Shown in pieces: positions 18,143-27,541 of a stretch of DNA of 64,000 bases (within the stretch, counting starts at the first letter, position 1; each line of letters opens with the position of its first letter). The notes below the pieces were generated by a model, which made no database searches, was not told the origin of the DNA, and worked only from the letters and a program-made list of their open reading frames with translations. Position numbers and translations under genes: made by a program. This stretch comes from Streptacidiphilus sp. 4-A2 (GTDB lineage Bacteria; Actinomycetota; Actinomycetes; Streptomycetales; Streptomycetaceae), in NCBI GenBank assembly GCA_014284505.1, contig JAAFYY010000001.1:6621845-6685844 (forward strand). The letters run 5' to 3'.

Positions 18143-19670
18143 TCAGTACGCGAAGGCGAGCGGCTTGTCGGCGTCCGCGTCGGCGTCGGGGCCGCGCAGG
18201 GTGGGGTCCTTGGCCGGTGGCTGCTCGCTGGTGACCGGCCCGGCCTTGGCGTACTTCACCATCAGCTTCACCTCGACCACCGCCAGCACCGTGTAGAGCG
18301 CGATGAACACGCTCAGCGCGATGATCTGCACGGTCACCGAGACATTGGGGGAGACCGCGCTGGAGGTCTTCATCAGCCCGTAGACGGCCCAGGGCTGGCG
18401 GCCCATCTCGGTGAAGATCCAGCCGAAGCTGTTGGCGACCAGGGGGAAGCCGAGGGTGAGGATGCCGCAGCGCCAGCCCCACTTGGTGAGGAAGGGGCTC
18501 AGTTCGCGGTTCCTGGTGAGCATCAGCGGTGGCACCTCGTCCTCGCCGGTGCGCCGTTCGGGGGCCAGCCAGCGCTTCTTGCGGGTGAGCCAGAGCCCGG
18601 CGGCGCCGCAGACGAAGGAGGTCATTCCGAAGCCGATCATCAGCCGGAAGCCCCAGAAGGTGACGAAGATGTTGGGGATGTAGTCGGCGGGCTTGCCGCC
18701 GTACCTGGCGGCCTCGGCCGCGGCGACATTGTTGATGCCGGGCACGGCCTCGGTGAAGTTGCTGTGCGCCAGGAAGGACAGCAGCCCGGGGATGGACAGC
18801 TCGACGGAGTTGTCGCCCTTGGAGACGTCCCCTATCGCGAACACCGAGAAGGGCGCGGGCGCGGCGGTCTCCCACAGGGCTTCGGCGGAGGCCATCTTCA
18901 TCGGCTGCTGCTCGAACATGACCTTGCCAGGGTGTCGCCGGTGACCGCGACGCCGAGCCCGGAGACCACCGCGAGCACCAGGCCAGCGCAGCGAGGTGCG
19001 CATGGCGGCTTCTCTTGCGGTCGGTCGCGTGCCCTCGGCCTGCTGCCGCTTGTCCCGCACAGGTGGTAGGAGATGCCGACCACAAAGGCGCCCCGGTCAG
19101 GAAGGCCGCGGTGAGCGTGTGCAGCACCACCACGATGGTGGTGTTCTGGAAGAGCAGTCGGAGATGCTGGTCAGCTCGGCCCGGCGGTGGTGTGGTTTGA
19201 TCCGTAGCCGTTGGGGTGCTGCATCCAGGAGTTGGGCGCGAGGATGAAGTACGCCGACAGCACGGTGCCGAGGCGACCATCCACATGCAGGCACAGTGGA
19301 TCTTCTTCGGCAGCCGCTCCCAGCCGAAGATCCAGAGCCCGATGAAGGTGGACTCGAAGAGAAGGCGATCAGCGCCTCCATCGCCAGCGGGGCGCCGAAG
19401 ACGTCACCGACGAAGCGGGAGTACTGCGACAGTTCATCCCGAACTGGAACTCCTGGACGATCCCGGTGGCCACGCCGAGGCCATGTTGATCAGGAAGACT
19501 TTCCCCGAACTGGTGGGTGGAAGTACTTCTCCTTGCCGGTCCGCACATAGGCGGTCTCCAGTCCGCGGTGATCGCGGCGCGATCGTGAGCGGGACGAACA
19601 GGAAGTGGTAGACGGTGGTCGCCCCGAACTGGAGCCGTGCCACCGTGTCCGAAGCCAGAGCGAGATTCAC
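18143..19670 (-). CDS. cydA: Cytochrome bd oxidase subunit I (many indels in the first half)
   Basis: The haem-binding subunit of cytochrome bd, about 509 residues. The N-terminus from GTG 19670 reads NLALASDTVARLQFGATTVYHFLFVPLTI and includes the conserved haem His in VYHFLF. The C-terminal 275 residues are in one frame: GKVMFEQQPMKMASAEALWE, IPNIFVTFWGFRLMIGFGM, NSFGWIFTEMGRQPW. Between about 18,920 and 19,600 the frame changes many times, with roughly one base lost every 50-80 bases. Each fragment still matches CydA, so the gene is probably intact in the cell. First gene of cydABDC. Confidence 0.85.
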
Positions 19671-19740
19671 GTCGCCGCCTCCGCTGACTGTACATGCCAC
19701 ATAGTCACCGCACGAACACGCCTTGTGGAGCGCTCGTGAA

Positions 19741-19756
19741 TGTGAACACTTTCACA
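19741..19756 (-). promoter_or_regulatory. Rex operator upstream of cydA
   Basis: TGTGAACACTTTCACA is a perfect inverted repeat (TGTGAA-N4-TTCACA) identical in its conserved positions to the Rex operator of Streptomyces. Rex represses cydABCD when NADH/NAD+ is low and releases it when respiration is limited (established for S. coelicolor). It lies 71 bases upstream of the cydA start, inside the gap between cydA and the histidine kinase gene. Confidence 0.9.
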
Positions 19757-19871
19757 AGATATTCTGGCGCAGCCCGGACAGTGCTCAGTGCCATAACGTG
19801 CGTGTCCTCCGCCACATCTGCGACCAGGGCAGACGTGCGGAGGACAGCGGAGGACAGCCGTACTGAAGCGG

Positions 19872-21235
19872 CTAGTTGACGGGAGTCTCACACGGAACAG
19901 CGCGCCCGCGCCGGGGGCACTCTCCACCTGGACGTCGCCGCTGTGCGCGGAGACCAGAGCGGAGACGATGGCCAGGCCCAGGCCCGCCCCACCGCCCTCC
20001 TGCCGGCTGCGGGAGGCGTCCACCCGGTAGAAGCGCTCGAACACCCGGGTCGCCTGCTCCGGGGTCAGCCCCGGGCCCTGGTCGGCGACCTCGATCACGC
20101 CGTAGCCGGCCACTGTGCCCACCCCGATCCGGACCGGGGTGCCCGGCGGGGTGTGCCGCACGGCATTGCCGACCAGGTTGGTCACCACCTGCCGCAGCCG
20201 GGCCTCGTCGCCCAGCACCAGCGCGGCGGCCGGCGCGACCGAGCCGCCGGGGCCGGTCAGCGAGACCGGACGGGTCGGGTCCAGCGCGGTGGTGTCGTGC
20301 AGCGCGTCGGCGGCCAGGGTGCGCAGGTCCATCGGGGCCAGCTCGATCGGGCGCTGCTCGTCCAGCCGGGCCAGCGTCAGCAGGTCCTCGACCAGCCCGC
20401 CCATCCGGACCGCTTCGCTCTCGATCCGGGTCATGGTGCGCTTGATGTCGGCGTCCTCGCTGAGCGCGCCCATCCGGTAGAGCTCGGCGAAGCCGCGGAT
20501 CCCGGCCAGCGGGGTGCGCAGCTCATGGCTGGCGTCCGCGACAAAGGCCCGCATCCGGTTCTCGGAGGCGGCGCGGGCGGCGAAGGCCGCCTCGATCTGC
20601 TCCAGCATGGAGTTCAGCGAGGCGGACAGCCGGCCGACCTCGGTGCGGTGCGAGGCCTCGGGCATCCGGTTCGACAGCGGATGCCCGGCGGCGATCTCGG
20701 TGGCGGTGGTCTCGATCTCCTCCAGCGGCTTCAGCCCGGTGCGGACCGCGAACCAGCCGATGACGCTCACCAGCAGCAGCACCACCAGGCCGATCGCCCA
20801 GAAGCCGTCGATGAGGTTGCTGCCGGTGGCGTCCGCCTCGGCCAGGCTGCCGACGAACACCAGGTCGGTGTCGGGCGCCACACTGACCACCTGGAGCCGC
20901 CAGTGCCCGAGCGTGAACAGCGGACCCCCGGTGCGCGGTGAGCTGCGCGAACGACATCTTGCCGAGGTCGGGGCGGGGCTGGGTGCTGCTCCCCGTCCCA
21001 GGCGACCTGGAGTGAGTTCCCGGGCGTGTTCTGCACCGCGCCCAGAAGGTGTTGGAGGCCCAGCCGAAGCCGCCGGGGGACGCTGACCAGGGCTGTTCTC
21101 CACAAGCCTGGCCATCCGGGTGACCTGCTGGTCGACCCGGGACACCAGCTTGGGCTGCACCGTGTTCAGCACCAGCGCGTCGCTGACCACCAGGCCCACC
21201 GCGACCAGCGCGACCGTCAGGCACAGCAGCCGCAT
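19872..21235 (-). CDS. OmpR/EnvZ-class sensor histidine kinase
   Basis: About 450 residues: first membrane helix near residues 4-24, an extracellular part, a second helix (FWAIGLVVLLLVSVIGWFAV), HAMP, HisKA with FVADASHELRTPLAGIRGF, and HATPase with NLVGNAVRHTPPG, ADQGPGL, FERFYR and GAGLGLAIVS. Compensating frame changes at about 20,940-21,100 scramble part of the outer domain. Read literally the frame runs on to 19667 through the Rex site; one base lost near 19,875 would restore the stop at 19872 (after FRVRLPVN), which I prefer. Downstream of and cotranscribed with the response regulator. Confidence 0.8.
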
Positions 21236-21316
21236 CCGCAGCGAGAAGGAGGAGGAACGGACCCGCCGCAGCCGTCGGTAGAAGACCCGCAGGCGGCGGG
21301 CCGCCGCCTGCGGACG

Positions 21317-22045
21317 CTACGCGGCAGGGCGTCGGAGGACATAGCCGATGCCGCGCACAGTGTGGATCAGCTTCGGGCTGCCGTTGGCCCCCGAGTCGAC
21401 CTTGCGCCGCAGATAGGAGATGTACGACTCGACGATGCTCAGGTCGCCGCCGAAGTCGTAGGCCCAGACGTGGTCCAGGATCTGCATCTTGGAGACGACC
21501 CGGCCGGTGTTGTTCATCAGGTACTCGAGCAGCTTGAACTCGGTGGGCGACAGCGACACCGGGCGTCCGCCCCGGTGCACCTGGTGGCCGACCGGGTCCA
21601 GCTCCAGGTCGCCGACCACCAGGTGGTCCTCGTCGGCGACGCCGCCGGTACGGCGCAGGATCGCCCGGATCCGGGCGATCAGCTCCTCCAGGCTGAAGGG
21701 CTTGGTGACATAGTCGTCGCCGCCCGCGGTGAGCCCGCTGATCTTGTCGTCCACGCCGTCCTTGGCGGTCAGGAAGATCACCGGGATCCGGTCCCGCTCG
21801 GCCCCCCGGGTAGCCGCCCCGGAGTCGTCGCGCAGCCGCCGGACGACCGCGAAGCCGTCCATGTCCGGCAGCATCACGTCGAGCACGACCAGGTCCGGGC
21901 GGTCACGCGCGACCGCGGTGACCGCCTCGGCGCCCGAGGCCGCGGAGGACACCCGGAAGCCAGCGAACCGCAGCGAGGCGGAGAGCAGTTCCCGGATGTT
22001 GGGCTCGTCGTCGACGACCAACAGACTGGCTTCGGTGGTGTCCAT
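21317..22045 (-). CDS. OmpR-family response regulator
   Basis: 242 residues. Receiver domain with acidic pocket LLVVDDEPNIRE, phospho-acceptor Asp in LVVLDVMLPDMDGF, and the Lys in GGDDYVTKPFSLEEL. The winged-helix output domain has LSPTEFKLLEYLM, GRVVSKMQILDHVW and VDSGANGSPKLIHTVRGIGY. The start at ATG 22045 fits the family; 13 more codons are open upstream. The partner kinase follows after an 81-base gap. The MacAB-like operon is immediately upstream on the same strand and is a plausible target (inference). Confidence 0.9.
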   Translation of the reverse strand: MDTTEASLLVVDDEPNIRELLSASLRFAGFRVSSAASGAEAVTAVARDRPDLVVLDVMLPDMDGFAVVRRLRDDSGAATRGAERDRIPVIFLTAKDGVDDKISGLTAGGDDYVTKPFSLEELIARIRAILRRTGGVADEDHLVVGDLELDPVGHQVHRGGRPVSLSPTEFKLLEYLMNNTGRVVSKMQILDHVWAYDFGGDLSIVESYISYLRRKVDSGANGSPKLIHTVRGIGYVLRRPAA

Positions 22046-22137
22046 GGCGATTGGCCCCCGAATAGGAAGTGAACAGGGAGTCATCGGAACGTACGCGCCC
22101 CAGATGAAGAAGAGATGAGTACTGGCTGTGTGAATCC

Positions 22138-22893
22138 TCAGCCCGCGGCTCCGCCGCCCGTGCCACCGCCAGTGGCGGCGCTACCGCCCTCGGTGATGCT
22201 GGTCGCGGCGACATTGCCGGAGGAGTCGGTGGTGCCCCGCACGGTGACGGTCTGGCCCGGCTCGATCTGGCTGACGGTGCCGCTCTTGGCGATGCTGACC
22301 GAGGTCGACCCACCAGCGGTGATCTTGACGATATTGCCCGAGCTGTTGCTCACGTAGATGGTGTTGCCGTCGACCAGCTTCACCGTACCGGTAGTGGCGC
22401 CACCGGCGCCGCCCGCTCCGCCGAACCCGCCACCGAAGCCGCCCGTGCCGCCGGTGCCGGTGCCCGTGCCGCCCGTGCCGCCGGTGCCGGTGCGGCTGAA
22501 GCCGCCGGCCCCTCCGGCCGCGCCGGACCGCAGCTTGGCGAACGCGGAGGCCGCGCTGGAGCTGCCGCTGTTGTTGTTCTTCTCCACCAGCGCGCCGCCC
22601 GCGAAGGAGCCGGCCGCGATCACCCCGGCCGCCAGCAGCAGCGACAGCCAGGGCAGCTTGCGGCGCGGCGGCGCGGCCAGTTCGGCGGCGATGTCGCGGG
22701 CGTCCGGGGGCTCGGCCAGGATCTCCTCCGGGCTGACCAGCAGCTGCTGGGTGCTGTCGTCCAGCAACTCCGGCTCCAGCACGGGATCCTCGCGCAGCCC
22801 GGGGACAAGCCCGGGGTCGGGCTGCTTGACGAGTTCGGTACGGCGTGCGGCCATGTCCGCATCCTCCCTGGGAAGTTGGTGGCTGTCACTCAT
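22138..22893 (-). CDS. Membrane-anchored protein with DUF5666-like domain
   Basis: 251 residues. Acidic cytoplasmic N-terminus (about 80 residues), one membrane helix LPWLSLLLAAGVIAAGSF, a Gly/Thr-rich linker of about 60 residues, then a beta-rich domain: GTVKLVDGNTIYVSNSSGN, TSVSIAKSGTVSQIEPGQ, TVTVRGTTDSSGNVAATSI. This pattern resembles DUF5666 (OB-like outer domain). ATG 22893 overlaps the stop of the permease gene, so it belongs to the exporter operon. Its role may be to sense or present substrate outside the membrane; unproven. Confidence 0.75.
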   Translation of the reverse strand: MSDSHQLPREDADMAARRTELVKQPDPGLVPGLREDPVLEPELLDDSTQQLLVSPEEILAEPPDARDIAAELAAPPRRKLPWLSLLLAAGVIAAGSFAGGALVEKNNNSGSSSAASAFAKLRSGAAGGAGGFSRTGTGGTGGTGTGTGGTGGFGGGFGGAGGAGGATTGTVKLVDGNTIYVSNSSGNIVKITAGGSTSVSIAKSGTVSQIEPGQTVTVRGTTDSSGNVAATSITEGGSAATGGGTGGGAAG

Positions 22894-24100
22894 GGCGCAG
22901 CGCATCGATCGGGCGCAGGCTCGCCGCGCGGTTGGCGGGGTAGCTGCCGAAGAACAGGCCGATGGCGACCGCGATCCCGAAGGATCCGTACACCGAGGCC
23001 GGGATCACCACCGGTTTGATGCCGACGATGGTGAAGTGCGACCCGATGAGCGCGGCCACCACCCCGAGGCCGCCGCCGATCAGCGACAACAGCGTTGACT
23101 CGGCCAGGAACTGACCCATAATCACGCCCTTGGGCGCGCCGATGGCCTTGCGGATGCCGATCTCCCTGGTCCGCTCGGTCACCGTCACCAGCATGATGTT
23201 GGTGATCCCGATCCCGCCGACCAGCAGCGAGATCGCGGCGACCGCGCCCAGCAGCACGGTCAGCGTCTGGGTGCTGGAGGAGCGGGTGGCCAGCAGCGTG
23301 GTCTGGCTGCTGACCTGGAAGTCGACCGCCGAGGCGCTGCTGATCCCGTGCGTGCCCATCAGGATCGTGGTGATCTCGTTGGTGGCGTCGGTGGTGTCGG
23401 CGGCCGACTTGGCCTCCACCAGGATCTGGCTGAGCGAGCCGAAGCCGGTGAAGGCGTTCTGCACGCTCGGCAGCGGCGCGATGACCGTGTCGTCCGGGTT
23501 GTTGAAGCTGCTGGTGCTGGTGCCCTTGGTGGCGAGCTCACCGACCACGGTGAACGGCGTGCCGCCCAGGGTGATCACCTTCCCGACCGGGCTGGCCGTG
23601 CCGAACAGGTCGGCCGCGGTGGTGGAGCCGATCACGCACACCTTGCGGGAGTTGAGCACGTCGTCGTCGCTGAAGTAGTCACCGGTGGTGACCTTGCTGT
23701 TGGACGCCTCGAAGTACGCCGGGTAGGTCCCGATCACCGAACTGACGCTGTGCGAGACCCCGTTGTAGATGGCCGTCTGCGAGGTGGTGACCTCGGGGGC
23801 GACCCCGGCGATGTCCGGCGCCTGCGCGGTGTTGGCCAGCGCCTTGGCGTCGGCCACGGTCAGCGGCTGGATGGTGGTCGCGGTGGAGGTCGCGGAGGAC
23901 GTCCCCGAGGTCACCGTCAGCGAGTTGGTGCCGAGCGCGTCGATCGAGTTCACCACGGCCTGCTCGGAGCCGTTGCCGACGGCGAGCAGCAGGATCACCG
24001 CCGCGACACCGATCAGGATGCCGAGCATGGTCAGCCCGGAACGGACCTTGTTGGCCGCGAGTCCGCCGACGGCGAAGCGCAGCGTCTGGAGCGGGTTCAC
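22886..24100 (-). CDS. MacB-type ABC transporter permease
   Basis: 404 residues. A first helix in RSGLTMLGILIGVAAVILLL, a large extracellular MacB core domain (about 45-270), then the FtsX domain with three helices: LLGAVAAISLLVGGIGITNI, ERTREIGIRKAIGAPKGVI, and the last helix near YGSFGIAVAIGLFFGSYPAN, ending RPIDALRHE. The GTG start overlaps the stop of the ATPase gene (GTGA). These permeases do not move substrate through the membrane; they couple ATP to movement of periplasmic parts, exporting peptides, lipids or antibiotics. Intact. Confidence 0.9.
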   Translation of the reverse strand: MNPLQTLRFAVGGLAANKVRSGLTMLGILIGVAAVILLLAVGNGSEQAVVNSIDALGTNSLTVTSGTSSATSTATTIQPLTVADAKALANTAQAPDIAGVAPEVTTSQTAIYNGVSHSVSSVIGTYPAYFEASNSKVTTGDYFSDDDVLNSRKVCVIGSTTAADLFGTASPVGKVITLGGTPFTVVGELATKGTSTSSFNNPDDTVIAPLPSVQNAFTGFGSLSQILVEAKSAADTTDATNEITTILMGTHGISSASAVDFQVSSQTTLLATRSSSTQTLTVLLGAVAAISLLVGGIGITNIMLVTVTERTREIGIRKAIGAPKGVIMGQFLAESTLLSLIGGGLGVVAALIGSHFTIVGIKPVVIPASVYGSFGIAVAIGLFFGSYPANRAASLRPIDALRHE

Positions 24101-24952
24101 CCCTGGACTCCCGTCTGTACGTGCAGTGAGTGCTCGGCGAAGGTGACCGGATCGAGCAGCGCCGGCGGGGGCCCGCCGACCGGCGCCTGCCGCTGGTCGG
24201 ACTTGACCCGGCCGTCGACCAGCCGGACCACGCGCTTGGCGTGGCGGGCCACCTCGTCCTCGTGGGTGATCAGCACCACCGTGCGCCCGGAGGCGTTCAA
24301 CCGGTCCCACGATCGCCAGCACGTCGTCGGTGCGGGGTGTCCAGGTTGCCGGCTCGTCCGCCAGCAGCATCGCCGGGGCGGTGACCAGGCGCGGGCCACC
24401 GCGACCCGCTGCTGCTGGCCGCCGGAGAGCTGGTTGGGCCGGTGGTCCCCCGGTCGGCCAGACCGACCAGGCTCAGCGCCGCCATCGCCCGGCGACGGCG
24501 CTCGGCCGCCTTCACCCCGGCGTAGGCCAGCGGCAGCTCCTGGGCCACCGCGGTGGTCCGCGGCACCAGGTTGAAGGACTGGAAGATGAAACCGATCTGC
24601 GTTGCGCACAGCGACAGCTGTGCTCGTCCAGTCCGCGACGTCGAATCCCGTCAGCAGGTAGCGGCCGGAGGTGGGCGCTCCAGCAGCCGAGGATGTTCAT
24701 TCAGCGTGGACTTCCCGGAACCGGAACTCCATGATCGCCACGAAGTCGCCCTGGTGGATGCTCAGATCCACGCCAGCGGGTTGCCCTCGCGTCCTGCGGC
24801 GGACAGTGCGTGCACCGCCGCGTCGCGACGCCATAGCTCTTGACCAGCCGCTGCACGGTGATCACCGGGACCGGTCCGCGTACCTCGGTGGGTGCCTCGG
24901 CGGCGGTCGGGGCGGCGGCGCGGCGGCGCAGCGCCGGAAGCGAGTGGCTCAT
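24097..24952 (-). CDS. MacB-type ABC transporter ATPase, copy 1 (many indels)
   Basis: Closely similar to the ATPase at 27542-28446. Visible parts: VPVITVQRLVKSYG, the Walker A region near 24,700, LPLAYAGVK, LSGGQQQRVAVARA, and VVLITHEDEVARHAKRVVRLVDGRV. At least six frame changes lie between 24,300 and 24,840. Several are proven by the copy: CATTCAGC here against CATCAGC there, and AACTCCATG against AACTGCCCATG in the Walker A region. The ATG at 24952 overlaps the end of the adaptor gene. It powers the permease at 22886-24100. Confidence 0.8.
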
Positions 24953-26578
24953 CCGCGGCCACCGCCGGTCAGTCCGGCGCCGACGCCCGCCGCGCGCGCC
25001 GCCGCCGGCCCGCCGGGGAAGGCCCCGCTCGGAAGCCGTTGCTGCCGCCGGCCGACACCGGGGTCTCCACGACCTTCTCACCGGCGGTGACCCCGCTGAT
25101 GATCTGCACTTCGTGTCGCCCTCGACCCCGGCCACCACGTTCTCGCGGGTGGTGCTGCCGTTGGCGCCGAGCACGCTCACCGTGCTGCTCGCGCCGGTGC
25201 CGTTGATGGCGCTGGTCGGCACATAGAGCGCGTCGGTGGCCTCGGCGGTGGTCACCTGCACGCTGGCCGACAGGCCGGTGCGCAGATTGCTGGTGTCGCT
25301 GGTGATCGCCAGCAGGGCCGCGTACTGGACCGCGCTGCTGGACGAGGAGCTGGAGGAGCTGACCGGGAGCGAGCTGATCGACAGCACCTTGGCGTCGAGG
25401 GTGGTTCCGGCCTCCGCGTTCAGGCTGACCGTGGCGGACTGCCCGCCTGGAGCTTGAGCGCGTCCGCCTCGGAGAAGTCGCGGTGACCTCCATCCCGGTC
25501 GGGTTGGTGATCACACGAAGCCGGTGGGGGTGGACGAGCTGGCGGAGGACGAGGAACCGGCCGAGCTGCCACCCGAACCGCCGGAGCCGCCGGAACCGGA
25601 GCCTGCGGAGCCGAACCGCTCGAACCGCTCGAACCCGAGCCGGAGCTGCCCGAGCCGGAGCTGGAGCTGCCGTGCCGGAGACGGTCTCGCCGACCTTGCC
25701 GGCCACCGAGGCCACGGTGCCGCTCACCGCGCGGTCAGCTCGGTGCCGGCCACCGCCGCTGGGCGGCGTCGACGGCGTTCTGCGCTCGGTGACCTGCTCC
25801 TCGGCCTGGGCCAGATCGACCGGGTTGACCGTGGGCGTGGCGTCGGCGGTGTCCGCGACATCCTCCAGGTCGGAGACGGGCTGCGCCTGCACCGCCGCGC
25901 CGGCCTGGGTCGGGCTGGCGTGCCGGACTTCGGGCCGGTGCCCGGCGAGGTGCTGGGGCTCGGCGACTTGGAGGGCGTCCCCGAGGGGTGCCCGCTCGGC
26001 CGGCCGGACGGCCGGCCGCTGCTGGGGGAGGGCGAGGGCGAGTGGCTGTAGGAGGTGGTGGTCCCACCGCCCCCGTTGCCCCCGTTGCCGCCGCTGCCGC
26101 CATTGCTTCCGTTGCCGCCCGAGCCGGAACCGCCCGAGCCGTTCCCGCCCGAGCCGGAACCGTCCGAGCCGGAACCGGAGCTGGTCGGGGCGTTGCCCGC
26201 CTCGACGCTGGTCAGGTTGGCCTCGGCCGAGGACAGCGTGGCCTGTGCGGTGCTCAGGGTCTCGTTCGCGGCGGTCGGGTCGACCTTCGCCAGAACCTCC
26301 CCCGCGGTCACCTTGTCACCGGGGGCGACATCCACCTCGGTCAGCGTGCCGCCGGTGACAAAGCTGGCCCCGGCGTTGGACGGGGACACCAGTGAGCCGG
26401 AACCGGAGACCGTCGAGATCACGGTGCCCTGCGCCACGGTCGCGGTCTTCACCGCGGTCTTGGCGGTGGTACTGCCGTCGTTCACCGCCGCGTACGCGGC
26501 ACCTGCGCCCGCCACCAGCACAAGGCCGAGCACGGAATTCAACAGGACGGCCCTGCGCCGCCGTGGAAGCACCTTCAT
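24949..26578 (-). CDS. HlyD/MacA-like efflux adaptor with low-complexity insertion, copy 1
   Basis: Begins MKVLPRRRRAVLLNSVLG with one membrane helix, then the lipoyl/barrel half GTVISTVSGSGSLVSPSNAG and GGTLTEVDVAPGDKVTAGEV. About 90 residues of Ser/Gly/Asn and then Ser/Pro/Gly repeats follow (25,900-26,190), where copy 2 has only a short linker. After this come VNPVDLAQAEEQVT, VITNPTGMEVT, and the conserved C-terminal barrel with TTAEATDALYVPTSAINGTG. The frame changes about eight times from 24,990 to 25,800. By analogy with copy 2 the end is the TGA overlapping the ATPase start. First gene of the exporter operon. Confidence 0.8.
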
Positions 26579-26868
26579 AGGGCCAAAGCCTGAACCGGCT
26601 GACCTATCGGACCCTGACACAGATCTGGGAGTTCCCTGGGACCGATATCCCCCAAGCCCTCCAGCAACTTGGACATACAGGGCATACCGCCATGGCGGTG
26701 CTGGGTGGGCACCACCAGCCGCCCACCAACTCACAGCAAGTCCGCAGAGTTCGTCCAGGGCACCTCCACCCCTGTGCGATTGGGTCTTCTCCCAGTGGTG
26801 GTGTGCTCCCCCGTACCCGCCACCACGGCGACCCTGCCATCCCACAACCGTACGGAGGAACTCCGGCC
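26579..26868. other. Divergent gap between adaptor 1 and lipoprotein gene
   Basis: 290 bases that must hold promoters for the exporter operon (minus) and the lipoprotein gene (plus). GGAGGA at about 26855 is the ribosome site of the lipoprotein gene. No clear operator is visible. Confidence 0.5.
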
Positions 26869-27465
26869 ATGATCCGAACCATCCGCAGGACGACGGCACA
26901 CCGGGCCCTCGGCGCAGCCGGCCTCCTCGTGACCGGAGCGGTACTGCTCACCGGCTGCTCCTCCAGTTCGTCCGCCACCGCCACCGCCTCGCCGAGCGCC
27001 ACGGCCTCCACCGCTTCGGCCGGCGGCAGCGGGTCCGCCCAGTTCACGGCCTACCGGCAGTGCCTGTCCCAGCACGGGGTGACCCTGCCCAGCGGACGTC
27101 CGAGCGGGCAGCGCAGCCACAACCCCAGCGCTCACCCGAGCCACAGCGGCGGCTACGGCGGCGGTGGCTACGGCGGTGGCTTCGGCTTCGGCGGCGGCGC
27201 CTCGGAGAGCCCGGCCATGCAGGCCGCGCAGAAGGCCTGCGCCGCGGACGCCCCCAAGGGCGGCTTCGGCCGTGGCGGCGGCGCGGCCGGCAGCAGCGCC
27301 CTGGTGGCCTTCGAGAGCTGCATGAAGTCCAACGGCGTCACCGTCACCGGCGGTATGCGCTCGCTCGCCACCACCGACCCGAAGACGGCCGCGGCGCTGA
27401 AGGTCTGCAAGGTGCTGCTGCCGACCCGCGGCGGCGCCAACCCGTCGGCCACTCCCTCGGCCTGA
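26869..27465 (+). CDS. Lipoprotein with two QC-x-x-x-x-GV repeats
   Basis: 198 residues. A lipobox LLTGCSSSS follows a basic and hydrophobic start, so the protein is anchored outside the membrane. Two related blocks occur: FTAYRQCLSQHGVTLPSG and LVAFESCMKSNGVTVTGG, separated by a Gly/Tyr/Ser-rich stretch. Each carries a Cys, and further Cys lie at QKACAAD and LKVCKVL, so two disulfides are possible. It sits between the two adaptor-ATPase units and may cooperate with them (inference). Family not recognised by name. Confidence 0.75.
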   Translation: MIRTIRRTTAHRALGAAGLLVTGAVLLTGCSSSSSATATASPSATASTASAGGSGSAQFTAYRQCLSQHGVTLPSGRPSGQRSHNPSAHPSHSGGYGGGGYGGGFGFGGGASESPAMQAAQKACAADAPKGGFGRGGGAAGSSALVAFESCMKSNGVTVTGGMRSLATTDPKTAAALKVCKVLLPTRGGANPSATPSA

Positions 27466-27483
27466 GGGCTCCGCCCGAGCGTC

Positions 27484-27520
27484 GAAGGGGGCGGCACCGG
27501 ATCCCGGTGCCGCCCCCTTC
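27484..27520. terminator. Bidirectional terminator between lipoprotein and ATPase 2 genes
   Basis: A perfect 17-base stem, arms GAAGGGGGCGGCACCGG and CCGGTGCCGCCCCCTTC, with a 3-base centre ATC. It lies 19 bases after the lipoprotein stop and 22 bases after the convergent ATPase stop, so it can serve both. Confidence 0.85.
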
Positions 27521-27541
27521 GCACGCCCGTCCGAGCTCGGC

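Noticed and set aside
19667-19871. C-terminal extension of the histidine kinase through the Rex site
   Set aside because: The extra residues have no kinase similarity and would cover the cydA promoter; one lost base restores a stop at 19872.
23348-24574. Plus-strand frame opposite the permease gene
   Set aside because: Composition is that of an antisense shadow; the minus strand encodes a complete MacB permease.
26604-26872. Small frames in the gap between adaptor 1 and the lipoprotein gene
   Set aside because: No conserved motif and they overlap the expected divergent promoters.
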